64,000 nt of DNA from Auriscalpium vulgare (lineage: Eukaryota > Basidiomycota > Agaricomycetes > Russulales > Auriscalpiaceae). The notes below the pieces were generated by a model that ran no database searches, was not told the DNA's origin, and was given only the letters and a program-made list of their open reading frames with translations. Position numbers and translations under genes: made by a program. This document shows, in pieces, positions 32,806-43,090 of the stretch. Location of the stretch: the NCBI GenBank assembly GCA_019915015.1, contig JAHBBC010000002.1, forward strand, positions 2,790,001 to 2,854,000. The letters are read 5' to 3'. Every line of letters begins with the position of its first letter. Positions within the stretch are counted from its first letter, which is position 1.

Positions 32806-33900
32806 GTTACGGAAGGCTGCAAGTATGATAGTAATATTCTCATAATAACGTCGGTTGTTTGATAGGTTGACTGTTTGTAGGATATTTCTTGGGCCAGAGC
32901 TCAGTACTGTACATTGTACGGGCTCGTTCTTTGCAAGCTTTATCATCTTACCGGTGCTGCAATAGGATGTAAGTAATTCGTTCGTTGCGCAGATGAGCAT
33001 GACCAACGCCATGTACGATACAGATCTTCTTGAATTCATCGAAATGCATGAGACTCAGAGTACAGAACTGCGTGTGTGCAGGCCATCACTTAAACTATGG
33101 TGGCAGGAAAATTACATCGCATCATAATTACATCAGAACGGCCGCCGACGTCCCTAGTAGTACGTTCCTCCTACCATGTCCTTCACTCCAATCGCCATAG
33201 CCTTTGACGGCAACCCAAGCCTCACAGGAGCCGGTGTAGATGCAGCCTCGCCACCGTTCCCGCAACGGCCCCACTGTGAATATCGACGAGCTGCCGCCAT
33301 GGACTACGGGTCCATCTTCGGGAGCCCGTTGAGCTGGGAAACATTTGTCTTGAGCTAGCCTGGCAGGCGAAGCTAGTCGAACGTGGCTTTTACATTCCAG
33401 GACGAGTGCTCTCGATTCTGTCCGGTCTCGTCTTTGTTCTGGCTATCCTGACCTTCTCCGCACGCATTCTCCTCCGAGTCTTTGCACTTTGCACTTCACT
33501 TGTACGTCTGGCCGCCTTCTTACCGCTGTTCGAAGGCCCGTGCTCATGACCAGAGATCCAGCTTACCGCATCACAGATGCAAGTATTCTTGAATTTATTT
33601 TTCACTGTCTGACAGGGAATACCCAGGTAAAGTGACAATGTACTGTCTCACGTTGCGTGCACACTCTCCTGCCAACATTTTAGAGATCATCCGAAGCTTG
33701 CCGAGGTATGTTTGCGCAGCTATAATTGCTTGACAACTTGCTGATATCGACCAATTCAGTGGTTATATGAAAATCGGCGGTAAGGGCTCGCAATTGTCGG
33801 GTGGTCAGAAGCGCGAGTCTATATAACATGCACGGTGCCTATCATTTGCCACGACAGAGAGCCGGCATCATATTTCGAATAATGACTGTACATGCCTATC
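32806..33900. other. intergenic
   Basis: No gene recognised. A short plus frame at 33176-33358 (60 codons) has no supporting motif. The right end is the 3' flank of the decayed dehydrogenase. Confidence 0.4.
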
Positions 33901-35214
33901 CTAGCTTTTGACGTCGAAAGGTTGCCCGACGAGTTTCTCACTAAGCAACCACAGCCTTTCTGCGACGGCCTGCAATTTAAGTGCTTCAGTTGATAACCTC
34001 CCAAGTCGATCTTCGGAGGCTACCCACCTCGTCCGAGGCATAATCAGCCACCAGGTCGTCGTGGGGCACACCATACAGGAGGTAAACCCCAGACCTTTCC
34101 TTCAGGCCCGGGTCGAACGCAGCGATAACTTGACTAAATGACCACGTTCGCGGCTCAGCCAGAGGTGGCAGAAAAGCAGCGAATCACTCACGTCGATGTG
34201 CCCTCCTCGATTGTCTTGAACGTATCGTCGCGATACGGCTTCCCATTCTTGTCGACAAGGCCCCAGCTGTGAAGCTCTTCGGCTGAGATGATGCTCCCCA
34301 TACCGGTCTCCAGTATCCTGCCGGGGTGAAGGGAGAACACGAGGATTCCCTCCGGTGCGAGTTTCTTGGCGAGTAGGCGCACGAATTAGATATTCGCCGT
34401 CTTCGACGTCGCGTACGCCACCATTTTCTCTGGCAACAGATCGTATATTTGACTACATCCATGTTGTTGGATTTTTACACGTACCATACTCTTCCGACCG
34501 TTTCTCAAAGAAGAGGTCATCGAAGCGGATCGCGCCCGACCTAGCGTGCGCCATGCTCGCCACGACGACGATGCACGGCAGGAAGCCATCGAAAATCCCA
34601 ACAGCCCGGCGAACGGACGGCATAATGAGGCTGGTAAACAGGAAGTGCCCGAGGTGGTTAATTCCGAACTGCGCCTCAAACCCATCGGCCGTCTTGAACG
34701 ATGGTCTTGTGCTGAGCTGACGCGGCGTTATTGATCACAACCTGGACGGGCCACTCAGCGAGAGCAAGGGATGTATTACGTTAGACGACGACGAACGTGG
34801 ATGGGGATGGCAAGAGCGTTGACCTCAGCCGCCGCCTGCTTGATCGATTCAATGGAGGCAAGGTCGAGGATGACCGACTTTAACGATGCAGTCGGTATCT
34901 GTGCCTTGACGGCAGCAATACTCTCGTCGATCCTGAGTGTCGATTGTAAGCCCGCACTGTCTCAGAGGGAGTAACGAACTTACTTCGACTGGGACCGGGC
35001 CGCGAGGATGATGTTCTTCGCATACGGCGCGAGTACCCGGACAGTCTCAGCACCGAGCGACTTTAGGCTCACGCCAGTGACTAGCACTATCCGCATGTAA
35101 GTTTGCGTCTAAGAGAGAGAATAATGTCAGAATCATACCATTCGTCCCGCGAATTTCGTTCTGCAGGGCAGAAGCCGCGGCGATGGCTGTGGTCTTGAGC
35201 GTCCAAGTAGTCAT
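33901..35214 (-). pseudogene. short-chain dehydrogenase/reductase pseudogene
   Basis: Relic of an NAD(P)-dependent SDR of the retinol dehydrogenase-like type found in fungi. Reading down the minus strand from MTTWTL, an intron leads to VLVTGVSLKSLGAE, then LDLASIESI and VVINNAAS. A one-base shift near 34710 changes frame before TADGFEAQFGINHLGHFLF. The active-site YATSKTANI is followed directly by TAA (34386-34388), where the family has Leu. The frame then continues FVRLLAKKLAPEG, FSLHPGRI, AAFDPGL and ends KLVGQPFDVKS. The cofactor motif TGxxxGxG also lacks its middle glycine (TGVSLKSLG). All introns keep good splice sites, so decay looks fairly recent. Confidence 0.8.
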
Positions 35215-36664
35215 TATGAGAGGAGATACAGCAACGACACAAGAAGATGACAGATGGCCATCCTCGGCTCGAGCGGTCGCCATTTGTCTGGTCGGAAGGC
35301 GGCAATGGCGCTACACGAGTCGGCGGTATAGGCGTTAGCCGTAGTATGAGGCTGACTCACTGCTGACTTGCCCTGACCCACATTGACATGAAGCTTGACC
35401 GAGATTGACCCATGGGCATCCTATCGATTCTTGGGTCAGCGATACGTGTGAATCAATACGCAACTGAGCATTCGCCCCGGAGCTAGCGACATAGTGATCG
35501 ACAGGCGTCAGAGAGCCCGGCAAGATAGGTCTGGAGCACCCATGTTACTATGATGAATGAGCACTAGACTAATCTTCCTTACGAGTTTGCACAACTGGAC
35601 CCATCGTATCCGTGCTAACCGCCGCGACCCCAGGAAGCCCTGTCCGCTCAAAAGCCGCAGCTCCCCCAAGAGCCAGGCCAAATCGCTGTCGTGGACTGAT
35701 GGATTATATTTATGAGCACCGCATATGAATGGGAAACGAGGAGCAGACGTACTGAGAGGATTCTGAAAGTGGATAAACAGGACGCAATGCATTGCAGCAC
35801 CACCATTCCGACGCCGATAGCTGATCCGCCCCGGGTATGTCGCCCATCGTGCTCGGAGAGGTCTTTTGAAAGACCACGAAGAATAATCCGGCGCACCGCG
35901 CTAATAGCACCCAGGCCGATGTCATGGGAGAGGCGGGAAGGCCAGCGACTCCAGGTGAGCAGGGTACATGCTTCTGTGAATATGGGACCGCGCGATAGTG
36001 GGACGCGGGGAAACGGGCGACCTTTGAGGCATTCAGGAGTTTTTAAAACTGGTCGGCAGATGCACTACTACTCACCGGCACCAGTTCAGGCTCGAGCGTG
36101 CACTTGTCCGGCTCACATCCAACACTCCGAAGCTCGCTGCGCTCAGTCCCACCGTGGGCCGGTCGAACTCCACGACAGTTCTGCAGGTTGGCATCGAGCG
36201 CGTTTGGAGAGTCGAGAGTGAAGCCGCGGTGGTGTCAATTCAGACAGGGAAAATAACTGCTGATTGAATAGAGAGAAGATAAGAACACGAACACGAAGCA
36301 TAAACCGACACGATCGGGACGCACCACACAACGCATTGTGGAAGAAGAAGTGCCTTACACCTCCGTTTCGCTCAGGATATGCTCCGTGTAAGTCATTCGC
36401 CCATGGAAAGCCGGGAACCAGGGCACAGTGCGCGTGGGCACGTCTTGTGGGTGTGTACCGAAGAGAAAGGCATAGGCTGGGCGCCGTAGAGCATGGTTGT
36501 CGGGCGTGCGGGGGGCGCTGTACTCACCGGTAAACATGCGGGTTCGAGAGGCGGGTCTGGTGGGCAACGGCGTATATTGCGCGCGCACGACGGCCCAGCG
36601 CGGAGTCGGAAGGCGGGATCCTGTGCAGACATTGACAAGAGTTGAAGACAAATTGGTTGCGGCA
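35215..36664. other. gene-poor, unassigned
   Basis: No gene can be supported. Minus-strand stretches near 35650-35925 (ISAVRRIILRGL, IGVGMVVLQCIAS) and 36100-36230 (VVEFDRPTVGLS) look protein-like and hydrophobic in places. They could be scattered exons or a relic of one unidentified gene. I could not build a splice chain. Confidence 0.3.
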
Positions 36665-36751
36665 ATGGCCGCTCGGTCGGCACCCGATTTGGCACCGCTG
36701 GTCGGCACCCTCCCGGACGACGTCGACGTGCTCCAGCCAGCCCTCCCGCCC
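36665..36751 (+). other. probable upstream coding exon of the F-box gene at 36835
   Basis: ATG at 36665 opens a frame of 29 codons ending DDVDVLQPALPP in phase 0, then GTAAGC. A 59-nt intron with CTCACCTGCTG ends at the AG at 36809-36810. The next codons read LIRRGLVF into the ATG at 36835. The same leader and LIRRGL-type peptide precede the sister genes at 5237, 9329 and 19678 (minus). If used, the protein would be 579 aa. Confidence 0.5.
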
Positions 36752-36834
36752 GTAAGCACCGTAAGCTACCTAGTGACCGAGGACTCTACTCACCTGCTGT
36801 TTTAATAGAGCTCATCCGCCGCGGACTTGTTTTC

Positions 36835-38463
36835 ATGCAACCTATCGTCCCCGTTGACCACCTGCCGCCTGAGATCCTCAACATCGTCTTCTCTATTCTC
36901 TCCACAATCGATCGCCCTCGCTGGAAACGAATCGCACATTCAAATAGCAGGTACGAAAGAGATTTGGGATGGCTGAAGGTCACCCACGTCTGCCAGCGTT
37001 GGCGGAATTTTGCCCTCCGTGACCCCGTTCTCTGGGCGTCCAACATCGCGCTCCCATCCTTGCTGGGCCACCGCTGGGCGGCCGCGTTTGTCTCCCGCGC
37101 CCAAGATGTGCCACTTACCGTGTCTTGGTGCATTGACCTTACCCCCGGCAACGGATCGGATACCCTGTTCGTCGGCGCAAATCTCGCGCGGACAGGTGCC
37201 ATCATGCACCTGCGCACCCACTTCCAGCACCTGCCCACACTCTGCACGCCCGCACCGCTCCTCCGCACCCTCAGTCTCTGCATCGACTCCTACCGAGGGC
37301 AGACATTTTATCTCCCAGGTTTGTTCGGCGGCGCGGCCGGCCTGCCGGAGTTGCGGCATTTGTCTGTGACTGCATGGGAACCGCTGTCATGGACGCCGCT
37401 GCTCCTTCAGCATCTCGTCTCTGTCAACATCACGGTTTTTTTGCATGGTGCAGTGCTTGCTTCCATGTTTGCCGCACTGGGTAGAATTCCCGCGCTGCAG
37501 CGGCTTGCGCTGGAACTGACACCGGAGGCCACTGAAGGGGTACCGGTCACGCTGCTGCCGGCACTGCGGCACCTCACCCTGTGCACATCCGTTGAATACA
37601 TACTTCCTATCCTCGCGTACCTCGCGCTTCCTGCTGGTATCCGTGTGCGCTGCCGTGCGAAATGGCTGTTCGGCGACCACGACCTTCTAAAGCTCTTCCC
37701 CGCGCTCATCACATGCGTCAACGCTCCCGCCGTTTCGCGTGTAGATGTCAAGCTCGCCGCGGCCGACAGACATTACCCCAGAGAGCGCGATGTGGAGGTG
37801 CGCGCGTGGCGCAGGGGAGATACAGACGGCGCACCCGCTCTGATGGTTCGGTTCAGTGGTTGGAAGCACGTTCCGGGCGTGCTGAGGTCCGTTGCATCGA
37901 CGCACCTGGAGGTACTCGCTGTCGTAGGCGATGCGCCCGACGCGGCGTGGCTCGATGCCCTCGGGGGCGCGCCTAGGCTGCACCACGTCACAGTCAAAGG
38001 CGGCGCGGTGCCCCCGTTCTGCGCCGCGCTCGAGCGCGCCCCGGACGTCCTCCCTGCGCTCGCCACGCTTGTTATCAACATCCAGGCACACCCGTTGGCG
38101 GAGACCGTCCTCGGGGACACATTGCCGCGATGCCTGGCGGCTCGGGCTAGCGCGGGGAATTTGCTGAGGGAGCTGCAGGTGGTGGGGCACGGCGAGGACG
38201 AGGCGTGTACTCGTGTGTTGCAGAAGGCGGTGCCGTGGCTGGCGATTCGGTGGCGGGGGGAGGCGGAAGCGGAGGCTGAGTACGAGTACGAGGACAAAGA
38301 TGACGAGGAGGACGAGGAAGACGACTCAGAGGAAGACGATGAAGATGAGGAAGATGAGGAAGATGAGGAAAACGAGGAAGGTGGCCATGATGAGGAGGAC
38401 GAGGGGGACGAGGGGGAGGACACAACAATATCTCATTCCGATGCGTCGGAATTGGAAGATTAG
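36835..38463 (+). CDS. F-box protein, subfamily I, with acidic tail
   Basis: Predicted SCF substrate receptor, 542 aa from this ATG. The F-box is at residues ~8-75: LPPEILNIVFSILSTIDRPR, GWLKVTHVCQRWRNFAL, DPVLWASNIAL. The receptor region carries the subfamily landmarks CTPAPLLRTLSL, LFGGAAGLPELRHLSV, AWRRGDTDGAPAL and ERAPDVLPALATLVIN. The last ~65 residues are a Glu/Asp tail that closes with SDASELED. It is the most complete subfamily member here and a useful reference for the broken ones. An upstream exon at 36665-36751 probably adds 37 residues. Its 3' part is tandemly duplicated downstream. Confidence 0.83.
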   Translation: MQPIVPVDHLPPEILNIVFSILSTIDRPRWKRIAHSNSRYERDLGWLKVTHVCQRWRNFALRDPVLWASNIALPSLLGHRWAAAFVSRAQDVPLTVSWCIDLTPGNGSDTLFVGANLARTGAIMHLRTHFQHLPTLCTPAPLLRTLSLCIDSYRGQTFYLPGLFGGAAGLPELRHLSVTAWEPLSWTPLLLQHLVSVNITVFLHGAVLASMFAALGRIPALQRLALELTPEATEGVPVTLLPALRHLTLCTSVEYILPILAYLALPAGIRVRCRAKWLFGDHDLLKLFPALITCVNAPAVSRVDVKLAAADRHYPRERDVEVRAWRRGDTDGAPALMVRFSGWKHVPGVLRSVASTHLEVLAVVGDAPDAAWLDALGGAPRLHHVTVKGGAVPPFCAALERAPDVLPALATLVINIQAHPLAETVLGDTLPRCLAARASAGNLLRELQVVGHGEDEACTRVLQKAVPWLAIRWRGEAEAEAEYEYEDKDDEEDEEDDSEEDDEDEEDEEDEENEEGGHDEEDEGDEGEDTTISHSDASELED

Positions 38464-39800
38464 CAATGGGGTCGATCGGTGAGGAATGGCGTGCAAAAGG
38501 TGAGCACCGTGTTCTATATCCCTTCTTCCTTCCGTCATGTATCAACATCCAGTCTCTGCTTCTACACAATTGTAGCAAGCCTTCGTGTCCCGCAAATGAA
38601 GTGGCGCGCGAAGCTCGAACGCGCCTTCAGAGACAGGGCAGATTCACGCTTGGGTGGGCGCCGCAGCGTACTTACTCTAACAATGGAAGGTTCAGGCCCG
38701 CTCGAGGCGTCGCAGTCCAACGCCAGGCAGCCCAGTGGCGTGCCCACTCGTTGAAGACGGTTACATGTATCTAGATTGCAGACTCGGGCTGCTATTCTGA
38801 AGCAACTTTGAGTCGCAGAAACTCCAGTCTGATGTCGGGTTGCGGATGCAGCGCCCGCGAGCTTCGAACGTAGCGTTGCAGACTATGCCTCGCGGTGTCG
38901 AGTGGGCGCCGTCGCAGTCCCTTCACACTACAACGCCCCGGCAAATCAAAAGCCAAAACCAAAACGCATTGCTGCGCTCGCCACGCTTGTTATCAACATC
39001 CAGGCACACCCGTTGGCGGAGACCGTCCTCGGGGTCGAACTGCCGCGATGCCTGGCGGCGCGGGCTAGCGCGGGGAATCTTCTTCGGGAGCTGGAGGTGG
39101 TGGGACACGATGAGAACGAGGCGTGTGTCCGTGTGCTGCAGAACGCGGTGCCGGCGCTGGCGGTTCGGTGGCGCTGGGAGGCGGATGCGGAGGAAGCGAG
39201 CGAGGACGAGGACGAAGACTGTGTGTCCGATTCGGATGATGAGGAATGAGGCTGGCCGGTGAGGAATGCGCGGGGCTGCCGGTGCAAAAGGTGAGAGCCG
39301 AGTTCCATATTTTCGGAGTCTCTGCGTCATGTATCTGTATGATATCCATCAGTGTTAGAGCGCTTCTACACACCTTTAGCGAGCCTCTGTGTCCCGCGAA
39401 TTCAATAATGACAAGCTCGGCCGCGTCCTCAGAGACCGTACTCCAACAACGGGAAGCACTGTGAAGGGTTGACGTTAAACATCCGCGCAGTGAGTGGCGT
39501 GCAGACTCGTCGCAGACTCTATCCCGATTGAGCTGCTAATCTGGCACAACAAATGAATTGCTGAGTTGCAGAAACACGCCGTCGCGCCCTACGTGTTCGA
39601 GGGCGCATGGATTCGTGATTCGTGATAGTTCTCCGGTCAGATGTCGGGTTGCGGTGGCGGGCGCTTCGAATAGCGCCTCCGAACGGTATGAAGTGGCCGC
39701 CGCCGCTGGCCACGCCTTCGAACGGTGTCAAGTAGCCGCCATCGCAGTCCCTGACGCCCCCCTAGTTCCCACCACAACACCCCGCCGACCAAACAAAACA
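38055..39800 (+). repeat. tandem duplication of the F-box 3' end plus flank (two ~0.9-kb units)
   Basis: TGCGCTCGCCACGCTTGTT starts at 38055 inside the F-box gene and again at 38973, a spacing of 918 bp. Both copies then run through the coding end, the acidic tail, a stop, a similar 3' flank (GGTGAGGAATG, TTCTACACA, AGCC) and a block with TGATGTCGGGTTGCGG or AGATGTCGGGTTGCGG (about 38831 and 39639), closing with CAGTCCCT and a CAAA-rich end. Copies have diverged by substitutions and small indels. Confidence 0.75.
38973..39249 (+). pseudogene. orphan C-terminal fragment of the F-box gene
   Basis: Encodes ALATLVINIQAHPLAETVLG, LPRCLAARASAGNLLRELEVVG and a shortened acidic end SDSDDEE, matching the last third of the gene at 36835. 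There is no F-box in front; upstream is the repeated non-coding block. It is a by-product of the tandem duplication. The frame remains open, but no start of its own is convincing. Confidence 0.8.
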
Positions 39801-40046
39801 TAACAATCCTGCATTGACAATCAGCGCAAGGATACTGTAATAAGGGAAGTGTAATATAACGGCTGCATCCTGCGGGAATAATATCAGTACAGACATGCAC
39901 AAGGGTCGTAAAGCGCGTAAACAGTCAGCGCGGGTCCGTCTTGAGTTTACCCTCCTCCCATCCACCCACCCACCCATCCATCCATCCACCACCCCGACTC
40001 AACCGCCCCGCCCATCCACGCCATGCATATTTTGCTCGCCGCCTAC
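39250..40046. other. 3' flank and duplicated non-coding block
   Basis: Up to ~39800 this is the second unit of the tandem duplication. From 39800 to 40046 no gene is seen; CCATCCACCCA microrepeats occur near 39957-39990. Confidence 0.45.
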
Positions 40047-41437
40047 TTAGCGCTGATCCGCTGGGATGGAATCATAGCTCGGCGGGATCTCCTGCGGCGC
40101 CTCCCGCGGCGCCTCCTCCGCGACGCGCCCGCCATCGCGGTGCTGGATCACCGGCGTGCCAGGCCCGGGCCCCGCGGCGCCCTCCTCCGCACTCGCGAGC
40201 GCGAACCCGCCCGGCGCGCGCGCGCGCGCCTCGCGCTCCTTGCTCGCGCGCGCCTGGTACGACGTGCTCGTGCCCGACGACGGCAGCGACGGGCCCGGCG
40301 ACGGGTGGCGGAAGTCCGCCGCGCCCGCGGCGGGGAACGCGCTGCTGTGCGAGGGGCTCGTCGGCGGGTAGTGCGAGCCCTCGGAGCGGTACTCGGGGTC
40401 GCTGCCCGTGCCCGTCGGTGCGTAGTGCGAGGCGGAGCCGGCGCTGGCGGCGGCGGCGGCGCCCGCGCCCGCGCCGCCGTACGCGAGGAGCGCCTTGCCG
40501 TCGGGGTACTGCCGCATGACGTTCGCGCTCGAGCCGTCCGACAGCGCGGGGCCTGCACCTGCGCCTGCGCCGCCCGCGGCGGGGTCGTATGCGTACGGCG
40601 TGACCTCGGCGCCGACGAGGTCGTCGTGGCCCGAGTGCCGGACGACGCGGTCCGGGTCGAAGTTCCCGTCGAAGTCGTCGCGCTGGCGGCGGCGGCGCCA
40701 CCACCAGAGCACGAGGACGAGGACGAGCAGCGCGGCGATGCCGCCGACGACGCCGCCGACGATCGCGCCGGTGTTGCTGCTGCTGCCGCTGCCCGACCGG
40801 GACGACGGGTCGGCGGCGATGGTCTGCGTCTGCTGCACGACGACGGTGGTCGCGACGCCATTCGATGCTGTTGTTCTGTTGGGGCGTGAGAATTTTGGAG
40901 TATGATGATCAGGGAATGTACGCACACTACGGTGGCTTCGGTCACTGTATAGGACGGCGAGAGACTGGAGGGTGTGGAGGAGGTGGCAGCGCTGGACGGC
41001 GTGGACGGCGTGGAAGGCGTGGAGGAGGGAGTACTGGACGGGAGAGTGCTGCTGGGAGTGTCTGGTGTACTCGTCGGAAGAGCGGAGGTCGGGGGAGGGG
41101 AAGAGGAAGTTGGCGGTGGTGTGTCACTAGTCGTCGGGGGATTGGACGAAGTGCTCGCAGGCAACGAGCTTGTTGGTGCAGGTGAGGAAGACGAAGAATC
41201 CGATGCTAGAGAAGAGGAGGAGGAAAACGTGTTAGTCGTCGTGGAAGAGGGTGCCAGAGACGAGGAAAATGATGAACCCGAAGAAGATGAAGAAGAAAAA
41301 ACAGTGGACGAAGACGAAGACGAGGAGTGCGCGGAGGACGAGGAGGCACCTGAGGAGAACGGGGGGAAAGATGAGGAGGCACCTGAAGAGGGAGGCGGGG
41401 ACGCCGACGCACTCGACTGCCCCTCGGTGGACGACAT
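40047..41437 (-). CDS. Ser/Thr-rich single-pass membrane protein
   Basis: Probable cell-surface protein, perhaps a wall-stress-sensor-like or mucin-like type; no precise family recognised. Minus-strand exons 40926-41437 and 40047-40875 are joined by a 50-nt intron (GTGCGT...CAACAG) in phase 2, 446 aa. Residues 1-~170 are mostly Ser, Thr and Pro, likely heavily O-mannosylated. One transmembrane helix spans ~208-230 (AIVGGVVGGIAALLVLVL), then WWWRRRR as a stop-transfer signal. The cytoplasmic half is Gly/Ala-rich with proline and tyrosine motifs and ends PPSYDSIPADQR, where PPSY could bind WW domains. The ATG at 41435-41437 has a good CACC context but gives no signal peptide. An in-frame ATG at 41569 adds a hydrophobic stretch (FLVSLAGLFLSFLSS) that could serve as one. 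Confidence 0.72.
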
Positions 41438-42759
41438 GGTGGAGGAGAGAAAAGAGAGAAAAAGGCCCGCGAGAGATACAAGGAAGTGGAGCGGGGGGAG
41501 GAGCGGAGTACGGGCCCACGGCGAGCTTGCAGGATGCAAAGCAAAGCCAAGGTGCATCCGCAGCGTCAAGACCTTACACGCTCGTCCAAAAATATGACGA
41601 AATGACTAGCCGATCGCACCAGATAGGAGCGGACGCCGCGTGTCTCCACAGATAACATACTGGATTACACACCTTCACTCTGGCGCTTCCAGTATTGATG
41701 CTCCATTGCGGTCGGTGCGTGCTGGGGAACGAGGCAGACGATGTTGGTGGTCGTGGTGAGAGCGAAGAGCAGCCCGTACGTCGCCTGTCGGCTCAAGCCT
41801 CATATGCCTTCATTTTCTCGCGGCACGTGCTGACAGCTCACCGCCTCGCGGGCACTAGCCCCCTGCCAGTTTCACTGCACCCATTGCTGCAATTTGCACG
41901 CCGACACCGTCTAGCGCGACTCCACGGCGGCCTGCCGACGCCCTGCCTCGCGCTCCTCGCTCCCCCGACGCTCCAACATGCGATGGACAGCGGGCGATGA
42001 CCGAATGCGAAAGCCCTGTCCTCGGGTTAGGGTCTCCGACAAATCTCCGCTGGGCGCGCCTGCCTGCGCCTGCGCTGCGTCCCGACGTCGTCCGCACGCC
42101 AATCGATCCGGTCCAGGGCACTCCGACAAGGGCGAACAGTGCGTGGCGCCCGTGCGCCTCCGCGCGCTGACAGACACTTGAGACAGCGACGACCTCGCGG
42201 CGGCCGCGCGCACAACATGCAAGTCTCGGCGAACCTGATGCCTGGACTCGCCTGGCTCGTGGTGTATCGAGCCTGGCTCGTGGTGTAAGTATATCGAGCC
42301 CATCATCGCTTCAGAACACTAGTAATTTCAAAACTCGCGTGAAGGTTCTGAATCCTGCTGATTTGACGACGAATACGGTTGACGGGACGACCGAGGTTCG
42401 TTTTGATGCGGCCAGCCGGCCCCGGCTATCACCGGCTTTCGGCACGGCCGCTTACATACATCACGACCACCTCTTGCAGTTGCAGCCCCGCCCTCCCAGT
42501 CCCACAGCTCAACCACAGCTACCCATGCATGCATCAACAGCACGCACACGGCGTGACACGCGGCCTCGAACGGCGCATTGACGATCGTGCACGACTCCAG
42601 CGTGACTTCAGCGCGATCCAGCGGCTAGCATTAGTGAAGCGCACGCCACAGAGCGACTGAAGGTCGCGCTGCCCGGCCGACGACGGCGCCGCGACTCGGA
42701 CGGACTGGTGTCGGGTCCCCATCCTGCGCTGACGAACTCAGAAGCTGGCACACGTGCGC
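41438..42759. other. intergenic with a short tandem repeat
   Basis: No gene recognised. At about 42243-42300 the unit CCTGGCTCGTGGTGTA with TCGAGC is present twice in tandem, followed by a third partial TCGAGCC. Confidence 0.4.
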
Positions 42760-43090
42760 ACAACGACAGACTCGACGGGCTGAACAAGAAGCTGAGCCTG
42801 TGGGACTCGCAGCACTACATGGAGTTCTGCACGAGTACGTCCAGATCGCGCGCTTCGACCCGTCAAAGGGCACTCCGGATGTGATCAACTAAACTTCGCG
42901 AGCTGCTGCGCAAGAGCGGGAACTACAAGGAGGAGGACACGCCGCAGCTGCTCATCTGCGGGCACGGCGCGGTCGACGACCCCGACGCGAGCATCACCTG
43001 TGACCAGGCCATCAAGCGTATCTACTCAGACGATTACAACAATACGCGGTCGACAACATCGCCATGCCGGCCCAGCGACCAGCGTGCGCG
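42760..43090 (+). pseudogene. trehalose phosphorylase relic
   Basis: Internal fragment of a basidiomycete-type alpha,alpha-trehalose phosphorylase, a GT4-like retaining enzyme making glucose 1-phosphate from trehalose. Recognisable pieces: LWDSQHYMEF, then VQIARFDPSKGTPDVIN, then PQLLICGHGAVDDPDASI and QYAVDNIAMPAQ. They lie in more than one frame: an in-frame TAA follows DVIN and a one-base shift is needed before LRELLRKSG. Neither the N-terminal half nor the C-terminal nucleotide-binding end is seen nearby. Non-functional. Confidence 0.7.

Noticed and set aside
33901..35214. Functional short-chain dehydrogenase
   Set aside because: Frameshift, nonsense codon at the active-site neighbour and loss of a cofactor glycine.
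40023..40889. 288-codon plus-strand Arg/Ala-rich frame
   Set aside because: Antisense of the Gly/Ala-rich cytoplasmic half of the membrane protein.
40148..41569. Unspliced 473-codon minus-strand frame
   Set aside because: Its second half is an Arg/Thr shadow; a 50-nt intron restores the transmembrane segment in the correct frame.
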